NCBI RefSeq assembly: GCF_024580145.1
Contig: NZ_JANINI010000014.1
Location: 26,084 to 90,083, forward strand
Length of the DNA stretch: 64,000 nt
Direction of reading: 5' to 3'
Origin: Methyloversatilis sp. XJ19-49
GTDB taxonomy: Bacteria; Pseudomonadota; Gammaproteobacteria; Burkholderiales; Rhodocyclaceae
The notes beneath the pieces were generated by a model. That model was not told where the DNA came from, ran no database searches, and saw only the letters and a list, made by a program, of their open reading frames with translations. Shown here in pieces: positions 50,714-60,488 of the stretch. Numbering within the stretch: position 1 is the stretch's first letter; each line of letters opens with the position of its first letter. The position numbers and the translations under genes were made by a program.

Positions 50714-52102
50714 TCAGTTCTTCTGCATGATCTGCAGGCCCTTCAGCAGATTCAACGCCTGCGTGAACTGGTAATCGGTCTTGGTCGCAAATTCAAACGG
50801 AGCGGCCTGCTTGTCGTCCTCTTCGTCCTTCGCAGGCGCTGCCTTGCTCTTGGCGCCTGCATCAGCCGGCATGGCGGGAATTTCCACGTCCTTGTCGTTG
50901 TTCAGGTGACGGTCAAGATCAGCTTCGCGCAGGCGCAGCCCGCTGCTGCCGTTCGCGCTTTCCTCGACGACGATGTCCGGCACGATGCCCTTGGCCTGGA
51001 TCGAGCGGCCATTCGGCGTGTAATAGCGCGCCGTGGTCAGCTTGATCGCCGTATTGTTGGTCAGCGGCATGATGGTCTGCACCGAGCCCTTGCCGAAGGT
51101 CTGGGTGCCCATGATGACTGCGCGCTTGTGGTCCTGCAGCGCGCCGGCGACGATTTCCGAAGCCGAAGCCGAACCCGAATTCACCAGCACCACCAGCGGA
51201 ACCGATTTGGCACCCGCCGGCAGGTTCTGCAGGAAGTCGTCGCGACTGCCGCGCAGGTAGTCTTCCGGCGATGCGATAAAACGGCGCTTTGCATCGTCGG
51301 TTCGACCGTCGGTCGACACCACCAGCGCCTTCGGCTGCAGGAAAGCAGCAGACACGCCGACTGCGCCGTGCAGCAGGCCACCCGGATCATTGCGCAGGTC
51401 GAGCACCAGGCCTTTCAGCTCACCGTCCTTGTAGAGCTTGCCGATGTGCTTGGCCAGGTCTTCCGCACTCTGCTCCTGGAACTGCGTCAGCCGCAGGTAG
51501 CCGTAGCCCGGCTCGACCAGCTTGGACTTCACGCTCTGCACCTTGATCACTTCGCGCATCAGCGTCACTTCGATCGGCTTGGTTTCGCCCTTGCGCGCGA
51601 TGGTCAGGCGGATGCTGGTGTTCGGCTTGCCGCGCATGCGCTTGACCGCATCGCTGAGGTTCAGCCCCTTGGTCGAGGTGTCATCCAGCTTGATGATCAG
51701 GTCGCCGGACTTGATGCCGGCGCGAAATGCGGGGGTGTCCTCGATCGGCGACACCACCTTGACGAAACCGTCTTCCATGCCGACTTCGATGCCGAGGCCG
51801 CCGAATTCGCCCTGGGTACCTGCCTGCAGGTCCTTGAAGGCATCCTGATCTAGGTAGGCGGAGTGCGGGTCGAGGCCGGACAGCATGCCGCTGATGGCCT
51901 GCGTGATCAGCTTCTTGTCATCGACCGGCTCGACATAGCTGGCCTTGACCGCATTGAGGACGTCGGCGAACTGGCGGAGCTCTTCAACCGGCAGGCTGCT
52001 GCCGGGCGTCTTGTTCGCGTTGGCGGAGAAATTGAGACTGAGCAGCACGCCTGCACAAAGCCCGATCATGATCAGGCCGGTTTGCTGCAGCTTCTTTTGC
52101 AT
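50714..52102 (-). CDS. ctpA: Carboxyl-terminal processing protease (S41 family)
   Basis: A 462-aa periplasmic Ser/Lys protease. An N-terminal signal anchor (LIMIGLCAGVLLSLNFSANA) is followed by a PDZ domain (GGLGIEVGMEDGFVKVVSPIEDTPAFRAGIKSGDLI). The catalytic core has LRNDPGGLL, the nucleophile Ser in NSGSASASEIVAGAL and the Lys in TFGKGSVQT. The Lys/Glu/Asp-rich C-terminal tail resembles that of CtpA homologues. The ATG at 52102 (MQKKLQQ) is eight bases after GGAG and is preferred over the GTG nine bases earlier. It follows envC, a conserved pairing in cell-wall remodelling. Confidence 0.96.
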   Translation of the reverse strand: MQKKLQQTGLIMIGLCAGVLLSLNFSANANKTPGSSLPVEELRQFADVLNAVKASYVEPVDDKKLITQAISGMLSGLDPHSAYLDQDAFKDLQAGTQGEFGGLGIEVGMEDGFVKVVSPIEDTPAFRAGIKSGDLIIKLDDTSTKGLNLSDAVKRMRGKPNTSIRLTIARKGETKPIEVTLMREVIKVQSVKSKLVEPGYGYLRLTQFQEQSAEDLAKHIGKLYKDGELKGLVLDLRNDPGGLLHGAVGVSAAFLQPKALVVSTDGRTDDAKRRFIASPEDYLRGSRDDFLQNLPAGAKSVPLVVLVNSGSASASEIVAGALQDHKRAVIMGTQTFGKGSVQTIMPLTNNTAIKLTTARYYTPNGRSIQAKGIVPDIVVEESANGSSGLRLREADLDRHLNNDKDVEIPAMPADAGAKSKAAPAKDEEDDKQAAPFEFATKTDYQFTQALNLLKGLQIMQKN

Positions 52103-52135
52103 CGAAAACACTCCGCGTATGTATCGGCCGGAAAT

Positions 52136-53362
52136 CTAGCGGGAAACCCATTTCAAGGGATCCAGCGCCTGTCCCTGATGCCGCAATTCAAAGTATAAAC
52201 CCGATTCCAGAGCCCCACCGCTGCTGCCGATCGAGGCGATGTTCTCGCCGCTGTGCACCGTCGCACCGACCGCTTTGAGCAGTGCTTCGTTGTTGCCGTA
52301 GACGCTCAGATAGTGGTCACCGTGGTCGACGATGATCAGGTTGCCGAAGCCGCGCAGCCAGTCTGCGAACACCACGGTACCCGCCGCCACGGCTTTCACG
52401 TCGCCGGCACCGGCACGGATGAAAATGCCGCGCAGCGGTGTGCCGCCATCGGCGCTTTGGGCACCGAAGCGGCGCGCAAGTTCGCCGCTTGCCGGCCAGG
52501 GCAGTTTGCCGCGCAACTTCACGAAGGGCTGGCCGCCGTGATCGACCGGCAGCGACTTCACGACCGGACCCGTGTCCGCCTTGTTGCGGGCGGGTTCCGG
52601 GTCGTCGGTTGGGGGCAGGCCGCCGGGCGCCGGGCGCGGCACGGTGCGCGCACTTTTCTTCGACAGGGCTTCGATCAGCCGGCCGAGTCTCGCCGCGTCG
52701 CGCTTGAGCGTCGCCAGTTCGCGACGTTCGGTACGCAACTGGGTGGCCAGTCGTTCGAGTACCTTGCGGCGCACATTGTTTTCGGCGGTCAGTCGTTCGC
52801 GTTCGCGTTCTCGCTCCGCCTCAAGCGTGCGCACCTGTTCGAGCTGGCTGTCCTGCTGCGTCAGCAACTCGCGCTGCTGCGCCAGCGCGGCCCGGTGGGT
52901 GTCCATCAGCGCGAACTGGCTGCGCGACAGGCTGCGCAGGTAGTGCAGGTCGCGCGCGCTCTGGTTCGGGTCGGTGCCCGACAGCAGGTGGCGCAGCGCA
53001 TCGGCTTCACCGGCACGCTGGTGTCCTCGCAGCAGTTGTGCAAGTTGTGTCTGCTGGCGCTGCAGCGTTGTCTCTCCGGTGGCGATGTCGGCGCGCGTGC
53101 GGGCGAGCGCCGTCTCGACCTCCTTGCGCTGCCGGCTGATCTCGCGCAGCGCGCGGGTGGCGTCCGAGATGGCCTTTTCGGAACTGCGAAGTTCGTCGCG
53201 CGCCTCGCGGTGCGCGCTTTCGGACTGGTTCAACTCGTCACGCAGCGCTTCCATGCGCTGCTGCAGTGCCTTGAGCTGTTCCGGACTGGCCTGGACCGCT
53301 CGTTCAGCCTGCGCGATCAGCGGCAGGGCGCACAGCAGGGCAAGGAGGACGCGGACGGTCAC
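52136..53362 (-). CDS. envC: EnvC-type murein hydrolase activator
   Basis: A 408-aa periplasmic protein: signal peptide ([16 protein letters not shown]), ~180 residues of coiled coil ([29 protein letters not shown]…), a Pro-rich linker and a C-terminal LytM/M23 domain. The zinc site is degenerate: the first H-x3-D is replaced in [12 protein letters not shown] and the final HxH by YLSVYGN. It is therefore an amidase activator rather than an endopeptidase, as for EnvC at the division septum. The GTG at 53362 overlaps the gpmA stop (GTGA). ctpA follows. Confidence 0.92.
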   Translation of the reverse strand: MTVRVLLALLCALPLIAQAERAVQASPEQLKALQQRMEALRDELNQSESAHREARDELRSSEKAISDATRALREISRQRKEVETALARTRADIATGETTLQRQQTQLAQLLRGHQRAGEADALRHLLSGTDPNQSARDLHYLRSLSRSQFALMDTHRAALAQQRELLTQQDSQLEQVRTLEAERERERERLTAENNVRRKVLERLATQLRTERRELATLKRDAARLGRLIEALSKKSARTVPRPAPGGLPPTDDPEPARNKADTGPVVKSLPVDHGGQPFVKLRGKLPWPASGELARRFGAQSADGGTPLRGIFIRAGAGDVKAVAAGTVVFADWLRGFGNLIIVDHGDHYLSVYGNNEALLKAVGATVHSGENIASIGSSGGALESGLYFELRHQGQALDPLKWVSR

Positions 53363-54177
53363 TCCATCCACGGCGGGCGTTGCTCGGTCTGCGCCTCGTC
53401 GGTGTCCGGAATCGGCGGCCGCTGGCGCTGCGGAACGGCGCGGCTCTGGTTGGCGACGGCGTCGATGGCGGCCTTGATGGCCTCCTGGTCGCCGAGGTAG
53501 TAATGACGGATCGGCTTCAGGTCGTCGTCCAGCTCATAGACCAGCGGCTGTGCAGTCGGGATGTTCAGGCCAAGGATGTCCTGCTCGGACACGTTGTCGA
53601 GGTACTTGATCAGCGCACGCAGGCTGTTGCCGTGGGCGACGATGAGCACATTCTTGCCGGCCTTGATCTGCGGCACGATCTCCGCGCTCCAGAACGGCAA
53701 CACGCGGGCCACGGTGTCCTTAAGACATTCGGTGCGCGGGAAGCATTCGTTCGGCACTTCGGCGTAGCGCGGGTTCTTGCGGTCGAGGCGCGGGTCGTCC
53801 TCCTCCAGCGCCGGTGGCGGCGTGTCGTAGGAGCGGCGCCACGCCAGCACCTGTTCCTCGCCGAAGCGCTGTGCCGTCTGCGCCTTGTCCAGACCCTGCA
53901 GGGCGCCGTAGTGGCGCTCGTTCAGGCGCCAGGTCGGGCGGATCGGGATCCACATCAGGTTCATCTGTTCGAGCGCAACATAGAGCGTCTTGTTGGCGCG
54001 CTTGAGCACAGACGTGAATGCAACATCGAAGCGGTAGGATTCGCGCGCAAGCAGGCGGCCGGCTTCGCGCGCCTCGATTTCGCCCTTCTCGGTCAGACCG
54101 ACGTCGGTCCAGCCGGTGAAACGGTTTTCCTTGTTCCAGACGGATTCGCCATGGCGCAACAGAACGAGCTTGTACAT
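53359..54177 (-). CDS. gpmA: 2,3-bisphosphoglycerate-dependent phosphoglycerate mutase
   Basis: A 272-aa glycolytic enzyme interconverting 3- and 2-phosphoglycerate. The phosphohistidine motif is [20 protein letters not shown], and [33 protein letters not shown] and [18 protein letters not shown] are canonical. It is about 20 residues longer than the E. coli enzyme because of a Gln/Pro-rich C-terminal tail ([13 protein letters not shown]). It heads the minus-strand gpmA-envC-ctpA run and is divergent from the rhodanese gene. Confidence 0.97.
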   Translation of the reverse strand: MYKLVLLRHGESVWNKENRFTGWTDVGLTEKGEIEAREAGRLLARESYRFDVAFTSVLKRANKTLYVALEQMNLMWIPIRPTWRLNERHYGALQGLDKAQTAQRFGEEQVLAWRRSYDTPPPALEEDDPRLDRKNPRYAEVPNECFPRTECLKDTVARVLPFWSAEIVPQIKAGKNVLIVAHGNSLRALIKYLDNVSEQDILGLNIPTAQPLVYELDDDLKPIRHYYLGDQEAIKAAIDAVANQSRAVPQRQRPPIPDTDEAQTEQRPPWME

Positions 54178-54443
54178 GAGGTGGGATCTGTAGGGTGGGA
54201 TCGGGTCGGGCGCGGCATCCTGCGGCGGAGCATTGCGCTACTGATTCGTGGTCGGTAGGTGAGCCGCGCGCGCTTGGGCTAAAATCGACATTTTCCCAGA
54301 AAAAGCATTTCGCGGTCCGGTAAAAAATCGACATACCTGCGCGTTTCGACGCGCATCAAATGGTCGGATGCTTCCGCACGACGGCCCGCTCACCCGGGCA
54401 CGCGACTTCATTCCGACTCTTACACTGGCTGCCTTCAGACTCC
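54178..54443. promoter_or_regulatory. Divergent gpmA/rhodanese intergenic region with a direct repeat
   Basis: This 266-bp gap has no gene. It contains AAAATCGACAT twice in direct orientation (54281-54291 and 54324-54334), 43 bp start to start, in an otherwise unusually A-rich patch. TAAAAT (54280-54285) could be a -10 for the plus-strand operon. The spacing, about four helical turns, would suit cooperative binding of a regulator on one face. Confidence 0.4.
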
Positions 54444-54854
54444 ATGGACTTCGTAACGACCAATTACATCTGGGCCATCACCGCTTTCATGAGTGGTGCC
54501 GGGCTCATCATCCTGACCATTCGCCAGAAGGTGTCCGGACCGCGCCTGTCACCGGCCCAGGCCACCCAGCTGATCAACCGCGAAGATGCGCAGGTGATCG
54601 ACGTGCGTGATCAGGCGGAATGGTCAAAGGGCCACATCAATGGCGCGCGGCACATACCGGCGGGCGAAATAGCGAAGCGGCTGGGCGAGCTGGAAAAGTT
54701 CAGACAGCGGCCGCTGATCGTCGTCTGCGCCAGCGGCCAGCGCTCGGCGAGCGCCTGCTCGGCGCTGCGCAAGGCGGGTTTCGAGAAGGTTTTTGCGCTG
54801 GATGGCGGGATCGGAGCCTGGGAACAGGCCAGCCTGCCGCTGACAAAGAAGTGA
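54444..54854 (+). CDS. Membrane-anchored rhodanese-domain protein
   Basis: A 136-aa protein with an N-terminal transmembrane helix (NYIWAITAFMSGAGLIILTI) and a single rhodanese domain: LSPAQATQLINREDAQVIDVRDQAEWSKGHINGARHIPAGEI, active-site Cys in IVVCASGQRSASA, and DGGIGAWEQASLP. It may handle persulfide sulfur at the membrane. Its start at 54444 (MDFVTTNYI) places the helix first; an 84-bp upstream extension is not conserved. It leads the grxC-secB-gpsA operon, where a rhodanese is common in betaproteobacteria. Confidence 0.93.
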   Translation: MDFVTTNYIWAITAFMSGAGLIILTIRQKVSGPRLSPAQATQLINREDAQVIDVRDQAEWSKGHINGARHIPAGEIAKRLGELEKFRQRPLIVVCASGQRSASACSALRKAGFEKVFALDGGIGAWEQASLPLTKK

Positions 54855-54858
54855 TGCC

Positions 54859-55116
54859 ATGGCACGCGTGCTGATGTATACAAGCGGCTTTTGTCCGTAC
54901 TGCTCGCAGGCCGAACGCCTGCTGACGAGCAAGGGTGTGACCGACATCGAGAAGGTGCGCATCGACATCGATCCGGACCGTCGCTCCGAAATGATGGAGC
55001 GCACCGGCCGGCGCACCGTGCCACAGATTTACATTGGCGATTACCACGTGGGCGGGTGCGATGATCTGCATGCACTCGACCGCGAAGGCAAGTTAGACCC
55101 CCTGCTGCAGGCGTAA
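54859..55116 (+). CDS. grxC: Glutaredoxin 3
   Basis: An 85-aa glutaredoxin with the dithiol active site CPYC (GFCPYCSQAERLL), the glutathione-binding TVPQIYI and the GGCDDLHALDREGKL segment. It reduces protein and mixed disulfides at the expense of glutathione. Starts four bases after the rhodanese stop, so they share a transcript; the next gene is secB. Confidence 0.97.
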   Translation: MARVLMYTSGFCPYCSQAERLLTSKGVTDIEKVRIDIDPDRRSEMMERTGRRTVPQIYIGDYHVGGCDDLHALDREGKLDPLLQA

Positions 55117-55157
55117 GCCGGTTTTTGCAGCCTTAACCCCCAACCGAGAAGCGAAAA

Positions 55158-55637
55158 ATGGCCGAAGAAGCAGTGCAACCCCAACAGCCCACGGGCCCGG
55201 TGTTCTCCATCGAGAAGATTTACGTCAAGGACCTGTCGCTCGAAGTCCCGAACGCGCCGGAAATTTTCCTCACCCGCGAAAATCCGACCGTGCAGATCCA
55301 GCTGCAGACTGAAGGCAAAGCCGTGCAGGAAGGCGTTTTCAACGTGACGCTGACCGTCACCGTTACCGCCAAGCTCGAAGAGAAGACGATGTTCCTGGTT
55401 GAAGTCCGTCAGGCCGGCATCTTCCAGATCCGCAACGTGCCGACCGAAGACATCCAGCCCATCCTCGGCATCGCCTGCCCGACGATCCTGTTCCCGTACG
55501 CTCGCGAAAGCGTGTCGGACGCTGTCAATCGCGCCGGCTTCCCGCCTGTCGTGCTGGCACCGGTCAATTTCGAATCGATCTACCAGCAGCGCACGCAGCA
55601 GCCGCCCGAAGGCCAGAACGGCGCCACGGTGCAGTGA
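55158..55637 (+). CDS. secB: Protein-export chaperone SecB
   Basis: A 159-aa tetrameric cytoplasmic chaperone that keeps exported precursors unfolded and hands them to SecA. Conserved text: [52 protein letters not shown], and [51 protein letters not shown] precedes the ATG. The stop overlaps the next ATG by one base (TGATG). Confidence 0.98.
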   Translation: MAEEAVQPQQPTGPVFSIEKIYVKDLSLEVPNAPEIFLTRENPTVQIQLQTEGKAVQEGVFNVTLTVTVTAKLEEKTMFLVEVRQAGIFQIRNVPTEDIQPILGIACPTILFPYARESVSDAVNRAGFPPVVLAPVNFESIYQQRTQQPPEGQNGATVQ

Positions 55638-56083
55638 TGAAGCAGGCCGCATGGACGGCACTGGTGGCCCTCGTCTGTCCGCTCGCCGCACAGGCGGCGG
55701 GCGTCGACTACCGGTCGCTGTCGGACGTTGCGGTCATGTACGACGCGCCGTCCCGGCAGGCGCGCCAGCAGTTTGTGATTGCGCGCCACACGCCGGTCGA
55801 GGTGGTGCGCAGCCAGACCGGATGGGTCAAGGTGCGCGAGCCGGGTGGCATGCTTGCGTGGGTCGAGGCATCTTCGCTCGCGCCCGTGCGCAGGGTGATT
55901 GTCACCGCGGAGCGGGCGCGCGTTCTGGTCCGTGCGGAAGACGACGCACCGCTGGTGTTCGAAGCGGAACGCCGCGTGCTGCTCGAACCGCTCACCGAGA
56001 CCGCGCCGGCAGGGTGGGTGAAGGTGAAGCATCGTGACGGCCAGAGTGGCTTCGTGCGCATCTCCCAGGTCTGGGGGCTGTGA
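55637..56083 (+). CDS. Exported SH3-domain protein
   Basis: A 148-aa protein with a signal peptide ([19 protein letters not shown]) and two bacterial SH3-like (SH3_3/YgiM-type) beta modules: [48 protein letters not shown], then [54 protein letters not shown]. It probably binds peptidoglycan peptides or another envelope ligand. The ATG at 55637 is preferred to the GTG three bases earlier. It separates secB from gpsA in the operon. Confidence 0.9.
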   Translation: MKQAAWTALVALVCPLAAQAAGVDYRSLSDVAVMYDAPSRQARQQFVIARHTPVEVVRSQTGWVKVREPGGMLAWVEASSLAPVRRVIVTAERARVLVRAEDDAPLVFEAERRVLLEPLTETAPAGWVKVKHRDGQSGFVRISQVWGL

Positions 56084-56099
56084 GCCGGGTGTTGCCGAA

Positions 56100-57092
56100 A
56101 TGAAGCTGTGCATCATGGGGGCCGGCGCCTGGGGTACGGCGCTTGCCGTCGCCTATTCGCAGGATCACGACGTGACGCTGTGGACGCGCGACGCCGCCCA
56201 CGCGCTGTCGCTGCGCAACACACATTGCAACGAACGCTACCTGCCCGGCATTGCGCTGCCGCCGGGCGTTGCGGTGTCATCCGACGCCGCGCATGCGCTG
56301 GATGGAAGCGATCTGGCGCTGATCGCGACGCCGATCGCCGGCCTGCGCGCTGCGCTCGAAGCGGTTGCACGCAGCGGGGTTTCCGCCGTGCTGTGGGCCT
56401 GCAAGGGCTTCGAAAGTGGCAGCGGTCTGCTGCCGCATCAGGTGGCGGTGGACATCCTGCCCGCGCAGGTTTCGCGCGGTGCATTCAGCGGGCCCAGCTT
56501 CGCGATCGAGGTGGCGCGCGGCCTGCCGACCGCCATCACCGTGGCGAGCGATGACATCGAATTCGTCAGTGCGCTGGTCGCGTCACTGCACAGTCCGCGG
56601 CTGCGGCTGTACGCCAATGACGATCTGATCGGCGTCGAAGTCGGAGGCGCCGTCAAGAACGTCATGGCGATCGCCACCGGCGTGTGCGACGGGCTCGGCT
56701 TCGGCCTGAACGCCCGGGCCGCGCTGATCACCCGCGGTCTGGCCGAAATCGCCCGTCTGGGCGTGGCCCTTGGCGGCCGCAGCCAGACCTTCATGGGCCT
56801 GGCCGGCATGGGCGACCTCATCCTGACCTGCACCGGCGACCTGTCGCGCAACCGGCGTGTCGGCCTGCTGCTGGCCGAAGGGCGCTCGCTGGATGAGGTT
56901 CTGAACACGCTGGGCCACGTGGCCGAAGGGGTGCCGACCGCACGCGAGGCTGCTGCGCTGGCCGTGCGCCTGCAGGTCGACATGCCGATCACGCAGGCGG
57001 TCACGGCGGTGCTCGACGGGCGGCTGGCCGCAGCCGAAGCGGTCGAGCGCCTGCTGTCGCGTGACCCGAAGGCGGAAACGCCGCCGCTGTAG
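56100..57092 (+). CDS. gpsA: Glycerol-3-phosphate dehydrogenase [NAD(P)+]
   Basis: A 330-aa enzyme reducing dihydroxyacetone phosphate to sn-glycerol 3-phosphate for phospholipids. Nucleotide loop [35 protein letters not shown], the catalytic Lys region [41 protein letters not shown], and [22 protein letters not shown]. The ATG at 56100 gives the canonical N terminus; the longer reading frame overlaps the SH3 gene. Last gene of this operon; convergent with trmL (6 bp apart). Confidence 0.98.
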   Translation: MKLCIMGAGAWGTALAVAYSQDHDVTLWTRDAAHALSLRNTHCNERYLPGIALPPGVAVSSDAAHALDGSDLALIATPIAGLRAALEAVARSGVSAVLWACKGFESGSGLLPHQVAVDILPAQVSRGAFSGPSFAIEVARGLPTAITVASDDIEFVSALVASLHSPRLRLYANDDLIGVEVGGAVKNVMAIATGVCDGLGFGLNARAALITRGLAEIARLGVALGGRSQTFMGLAGMGDLILTCTGDLSRNRRVGLLLAEGRSLDEVLNTLGHVAEGVPTAREAAALAVRLQVDMPITQAVTAVLDGRLAAAEAVERLLSRDPKAETPPL

Positions 57093-57098
57093 GTCGCT

Positions 57099-57581
57099 TC
57101 AGGGCGTCGTCGCGCCAGTGAAGTCGCATTGACGCCACGCTTCATAGGCGACGATGGCCACCGAATTGCTCAGATTCAGGCTGCGGCTGTCCGGCTGCAT
57201 CGGAATGCGCAGGCGCTGTGCCACCGGCACCGTGTCGAGCAGCGCACCCGGCAGACCGGCGGTTTCCTGGCCGAACAGGAAAATGTCGCCGGCGCGGTAC
57301 CGCGGTGCCGTGTGCGCCGTGCGCCCGCGCGTGCTCAGGGCATACAGCCGCGGATCGTCGGGCTGCAGCGCCAGTGTGGCCGACAGCGCCGACCAGTCCT
57401 CATGCATCGTCACATTCACCAGGTCGCGGTAGTCCATGCCGGCGCGCGCGAGGTGCTTGTCGGTGATTTCGAAGCCGAGGGGCTTCACCAGATGCAGCCG
57501 GAAGCCGCCATTGGCGCACAGCCGCATCACGTTGCCGGTGTTGGGCGGAATTTCGGGCTGGTAGAGGACGATGTGGAACAT
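57099..57581 (-). CDS. trmL: tRNA (cytidine/uridine-34-2'-O)-methyltransferase TrmL
   Basis: A 160-aa SPOUT methyltransferase that 2'-O-methylates the wobble base of leucine tRNAs. The trefoil-knot signature is complete: MFHIVLYQPEIPPNTGNVMRLCANGGFRLHLVKPLGF, DIFLFGQETAGLPGALLD and the knot RIPMQPDSRSLNLSNSVAIVAYEAWRQ. The family's minimal size shows it lacks any extra RNA-binding domain. Convergent with gpsA; comF lies 55 bp beyond its 5' side on the same strand as a separate start. Confidence 0.96.
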   Translation of the reverse strand: MFHIVLYQPEIPPNTGNVMRLCANGGFRLHLVKPLGFEITDKHLARAGMDYRDLVNVTMHEDWSALSATLALQPDDPRLYALSTRGRTAHTAPRYRAGDIFLFGQETAGLPGALLDTVPVAQRLRIPMQPDSRSLNLSNSVAIVAYEAWRQCDFTGATTP

Positions 57582-57636
57582 GGTGGGCGTGCGCCGGGTC
57601 GGGGAGCGCGATTGTGCCGCGGCGAGACAGGTGAAG

Positions 57637-58344
57637 CTACTTCCCGCGCAGCCGTGGCGTACGCGCCAGCACCAGATTGGTCACCGTCAGCGCGCCGGCC
57701 GACTTCAGCGTGCGCGCGACCTCGTGCAGGCTGGCGCCGGTCGTCAGCACGTCATCGACCACGGCGACATGCCGGCCCGCGACCTCGGTACGCACGGCAA
57801 AGGCACCGCGCACATTGCGCCGTCGTTGCGACCACGCGAGGCCGCGCTGCGGCGGCGTGTCGTGCAGGCGCTCCAGACCGAAGGCATCGAAGTTCAGCCG
57901 GCCCAGCCTGCCGAGCACGCGGCCGATCTCGACCGACTGGTTGAAGCCGCGCTCGCGCAGCCGGTCGGGATGCAGCGGCATGGCAAGCAGCAGGTCGCAG
58001 GGCGGCAGGCCGAGCGCGTGCAGTTCGTGCGCGAACCAGCCAGCCAGCGGCAGGCGGGCGCGGAACTTCAGCGCGTGGATCAACTGGTCAGCAGGTTCCG
58101 CATAGACCCAGATGGCCAGCGTCGCATCGAAGGCCGGCGGATGCTTCAGGCAGCGGCCGCACACGTCGGCGGTCGGAACCGGCAGCGCGCAGACCGGGCA
58201 ATGAGCCGCGGGCAGGCGCGGCAACTCGTCATGGCATCCGGTGCACAACAGCCCATCGCCCGATGGCAGGCCGCACAGCCGGCAGTCCTGCGGCAGCAAT
58301 CGTCTGCGAACGGCCCGCGCGGCAGCGATCACGCGGTGCAACAT
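57637..58344 (-). CDS. comF: ComF/GntX-type phosphoribosyltransferase-fold protein
   Basis: A 235-aa protein. The N-terminal zinc-finger region has Cys pairs [19 protein letters not shown] and [22 protein letters not shown]; a PRTase domain follows with [12 protein letters not shown] and the PRPP loop [13 protein letters not shown]. ComF proteins assist DNA uptake during natural transformation; GntX-like relatives act elsewhere, so the role is not certain. The start at 58344 is 71 bp from the divergent bioB start. Confidence 0.92.
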   Translation of the reverse strand: MLHRVIAAARAVRRRLLPQDCRLCGLPSGDGLLCTGCHDELPRLPAAHCPVCALPVPTADVCGRCLKHPPAFDATLAIWVYAEPADQLIHALKFRARLPLAGWFAHELHALGLPPCDLLLAMPLHPDRLRERGFNQSVEIGRVLGRLGRLNFDAFGLERLHDTPPQRGLAWSQRRRNVRGAFAVRTEVAGRHVAVVDDVLTTGASLHEVARTLKSAGALTVTNLVLARTPRLRGK

Positions 58345-58415
58345 GGGCAGGCCGTTTTCGCGGAAAATGCCGGCTTCGCCGTTTCGGCGCCGACGCGCCC
58401 GCCAGACTTCACATC

Positions 58416-59396
58416 ATGCACACCCAGGTCATCCATCTTCCGCCGTCCTCCCGCTCGCAAGTGCCCCAGCGCTGGACCACCGAACAGGTCGAAGCACTGT
58501 TCGCGCTGCCGTTTTCAGATCTGATGTTCCGAGCGCAGCAGGTTCACCGCGAGCATTTTGATCCCAATGCCATACAGAGATCCACCCTGCTGTCGATCAA
58601 GACCGGCGGCTGCCCGGAAGACTGCGGCTATTGCCCGCAGTCGGTGCGCCACGACACCGGCGTCACCAGCCAGGACCTGCTGCCGGTTGAAGACGTGCTG
58701 GCCGCTGCCCGCGCCGCGCGCGATGCGGGTGCGACGCGCTTCTGCATGGGCGCCGCCTGGCGCGGCCCGAAGGATCGCGACGTCGAAGCAGTTGCCGAAA
58801 TGATTTCGGCGGTGAAGGGCCTGGGTCTGGAAACCTGCGCCACGCTGGGCATGCTGCGCGAAGGTCAGGCCGAAACGCTGAAGAAGGCGGGGCTGGATTA
58901 CTACAACCACAACATCGATACCGCCCCGGAGTTCTACGGCGACGTCATCGGCACACGCACGCAGGAAGACCGCTTCGATACGCTGGAAGCGGTGCGCGAA
59001 GCCGGCATGAACGTGTGCTGTGGCGGCATCGTCGGCATGGGCGAGTCGCGTCGCGGCCGCGCCGGCCTGATTGCCACGCTGGCCAGCATGGACACGCCGC
59101 CGGAATCGGTACCGATCAACAATCTGGTCAAGGTCGAAGGTACGCCGCTGGCCGATACGCCGGATCTCGATCCGTTCGAATTCGTGCGCACCATCGCCTG
59201 CGCCCGCATCACGATGCCGAACAGTCACGTCCGGCTGTCGGCCGGGCGCGAGGCGATGAACGACCAGATGCAGGCATTGTGCTTTCTTGCCGGTGCCAAT
59301 TCCATCTTCTACGGCGACAAGTTGCTGACCACCGGCAATCCGCAGGCCGACAACGATCGCCGGTTGCTGGAGCGGCTGGGCATCCGGTCGGTCTGA
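58416..59396 (+). CDS. bioB: Biotin synthase
   Basis: A 326-aa radical-SAM enzyme inserting sulfur into dethiobiotin. The SAM cluster cysteines are in [21 protein letters not shown], followed by [40 protein letters not shown], the [2Fe-2S] ligands in [13 protein letters not shown] and [15 protein letters not shown], and the substrate Arg in [24 protein letters not shown]. The ATG at 58416 was chosen because the 51 upstream codons are non-conserved. It is followed by bioC with overlapping or nearly adjacent coding. Confidence 0.98.
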   Translation: MHTQVIHLPPSSRSQVPQRWTTEQVEALFALPFSDLMFRAQQVHREHFDPNAIQRSTLLSIKTGGCPEDCGYCPQSVRHDTGVTSQDLLPVEDVLAAARAARDAGATRFCMGAAWRGPKDRDVEAVAEMISAVKGLGLETCATLGMLREGQAETLKKAGLDYYNHNIDTAPEFYGDVIGTRTQEDRFDTLEAVREAGMNVCCGGIVGMGESRRGRAGLIATLASMDTPPESVPINNLVKVEGTPLADTPDLDPFEFVRTIACARITMPNSHVRLSAGREAMNDQMQALCFLAGANSIFYGDKLLTTGNPQADNDRRLLERLGIRSV

Positions 59397-60316
59397 GCGC
59401 GGAGCGTCCGGCCATCGCTGCTGCGGTTCCGCCCGATCTCGCACTCGACGCGCGCGCGGTCGCGCGCGGCTTCGAGCGTGTTGCGGCGCGTTTCGACGAC
59501 GCAGCGGTACTGCATCGCGAAGTGGCGCGGCGGATGGCCGAGCGGCTTGACATGGTCATGCTGAAGCCGGCACGCCTGCTCGATCTGGGTTGCGGCAGCG
59601 GCGCCGATCTGCAGCCGCTGCGCGCCCGCTACCCCGACATGCAGATGATCGGCCTCGACCGGTCGGCCGCCATGCTCGCGCAGGCAGCGGCCCGCACGCC
59701 GCGCTGGCGGCGCTGGCTGCCCGGTGTGCTGGGCGGCCGCCAGACCGCGCTGGTGCGTGCCGATATCGCGCGACTGCCCATTGCGCCGCGCAGCATCGAC
59801 ATGGTGTGGTCGAACATGGCGCTGCACTGGCAGGCGGACCTGCCGGCGACACTGCGCGAAGTGCAGCGTTGCGTGCGCGTCGGCGGACTGTTCATGTTCT
59901 CGATGCTCGGCCCGGACACGCTGCGCGAATTGCGTGGCGCGCTGGCCGAAGCCGGGTTGCCGTTGCGTGCGCATCGCTTCATCGACATGCACGATGTCGG
60001 CGACATGCTGGTCGAGGCGGGCTTCGCCGAGCCGGTGATGGACATGGAACACATCACGTTGACCTTCGACACGCCAGCCGCGCTGTACCGAGATCTTGCC
60101 GATACCGGTGGTCACTGCGCACTGGCCGCACGGCCGCGCGGCCTGCTGACGCCGCGTGCCCGCGCGCGGCTCGATGATGCGCTGCTGCGACTGCGCGAGG
60201 ACGGCCGCCTGCCGGCGACGATGGAAATCATCTACGGCCACGCCTGGCGCGGCGAGCCGCGCCAGACCGAAGACGGCCGCGCCATCATCCAGTTCGAACG
60301 CGGCCGCCGGCGATGA
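59393..60316 (+). CDS. bioC: Malonyl-ACP O-methyltransferase BioC, non-AUG start
   Basis: A SAM methyltransferase of ~300-307 aa that starts biotin's pimelate moiety by methylating malonyl-ACP. The N-terminal [26 protein letters not shown] is the family opening; [16 protein letters not shown] is SAM motif I, and [29 protein letters not shown] and [16 protein letters not shown] are conserved. No ATG, GTG or TTG lies in frame between the bioB end and these residues. The CTG at 59393 overlaps the bioB stop as CTGA; an ATC at 59414 has GGAG nine bases upstream. The true start is therefore unusual. Confidence 0.88.
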   Translation: MSAERPAIAAAVPPDLALDARAVARGFERVAARFDDAAVLHREVARRMAERLDMVMLKPARLLDLGCGSGADLQPLRARYPDMQMIGLDRSAAMLAQAAARTPRWRRWLPGVLGGRQTALVRADIARLPIAPRSIDMVWSNMALHWQADLPATLREVQRCVRVGGLFMFSMLGPDTLRELRGALAEAGLPLRAHRFIDMHDVGDMLVEAGFAEPVMDMEHITLTFDTPAALYRDLADTGGHCALAARPRGLLTPRARARLDDALLRLREDGRLPATMEIIYGHAWRGEPRQTEDGRAIIQFERGRRR

Positions 60317-60486
60317 AGCGCAAGGACGCCGTGCGGGTCAGCGCCAAGGGACGCAGCCTGAAGCCGCGCAACCCCCTGGCCACGGCGGCGCTGATGAAGA
60401 AGGGCGGCGAGCACGCCCGGCAGGACAAGAAGGCCAGCCGTGCCCGGCTCAAATCCGCTCTGCTGAAATCGACGGACGGCGACTGA
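60313..60486 (+). CDS. Small basic protein of 57 aa after bioC
   Basis: A short, very basic [22 protein letters not shown]… ending LKSALLKSTDGD. Its ATG overlaps the bioC stop (ATGA) and its stop is two bases before the next ATG, so it is tightly packed in the operon. The Lys/Arg-rich composition and lack of hydrophobic segments suggest RNA or DNA contact, or a ribosome-related role. No function is known to me. Confidence 0.65.
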   Translation: MKRKDAVRVSAKGRSLKPRNPLATAALMKKGGEHARQDKKASRARLKSALLKSTDGD

Positions 60487-60488
60487 CC

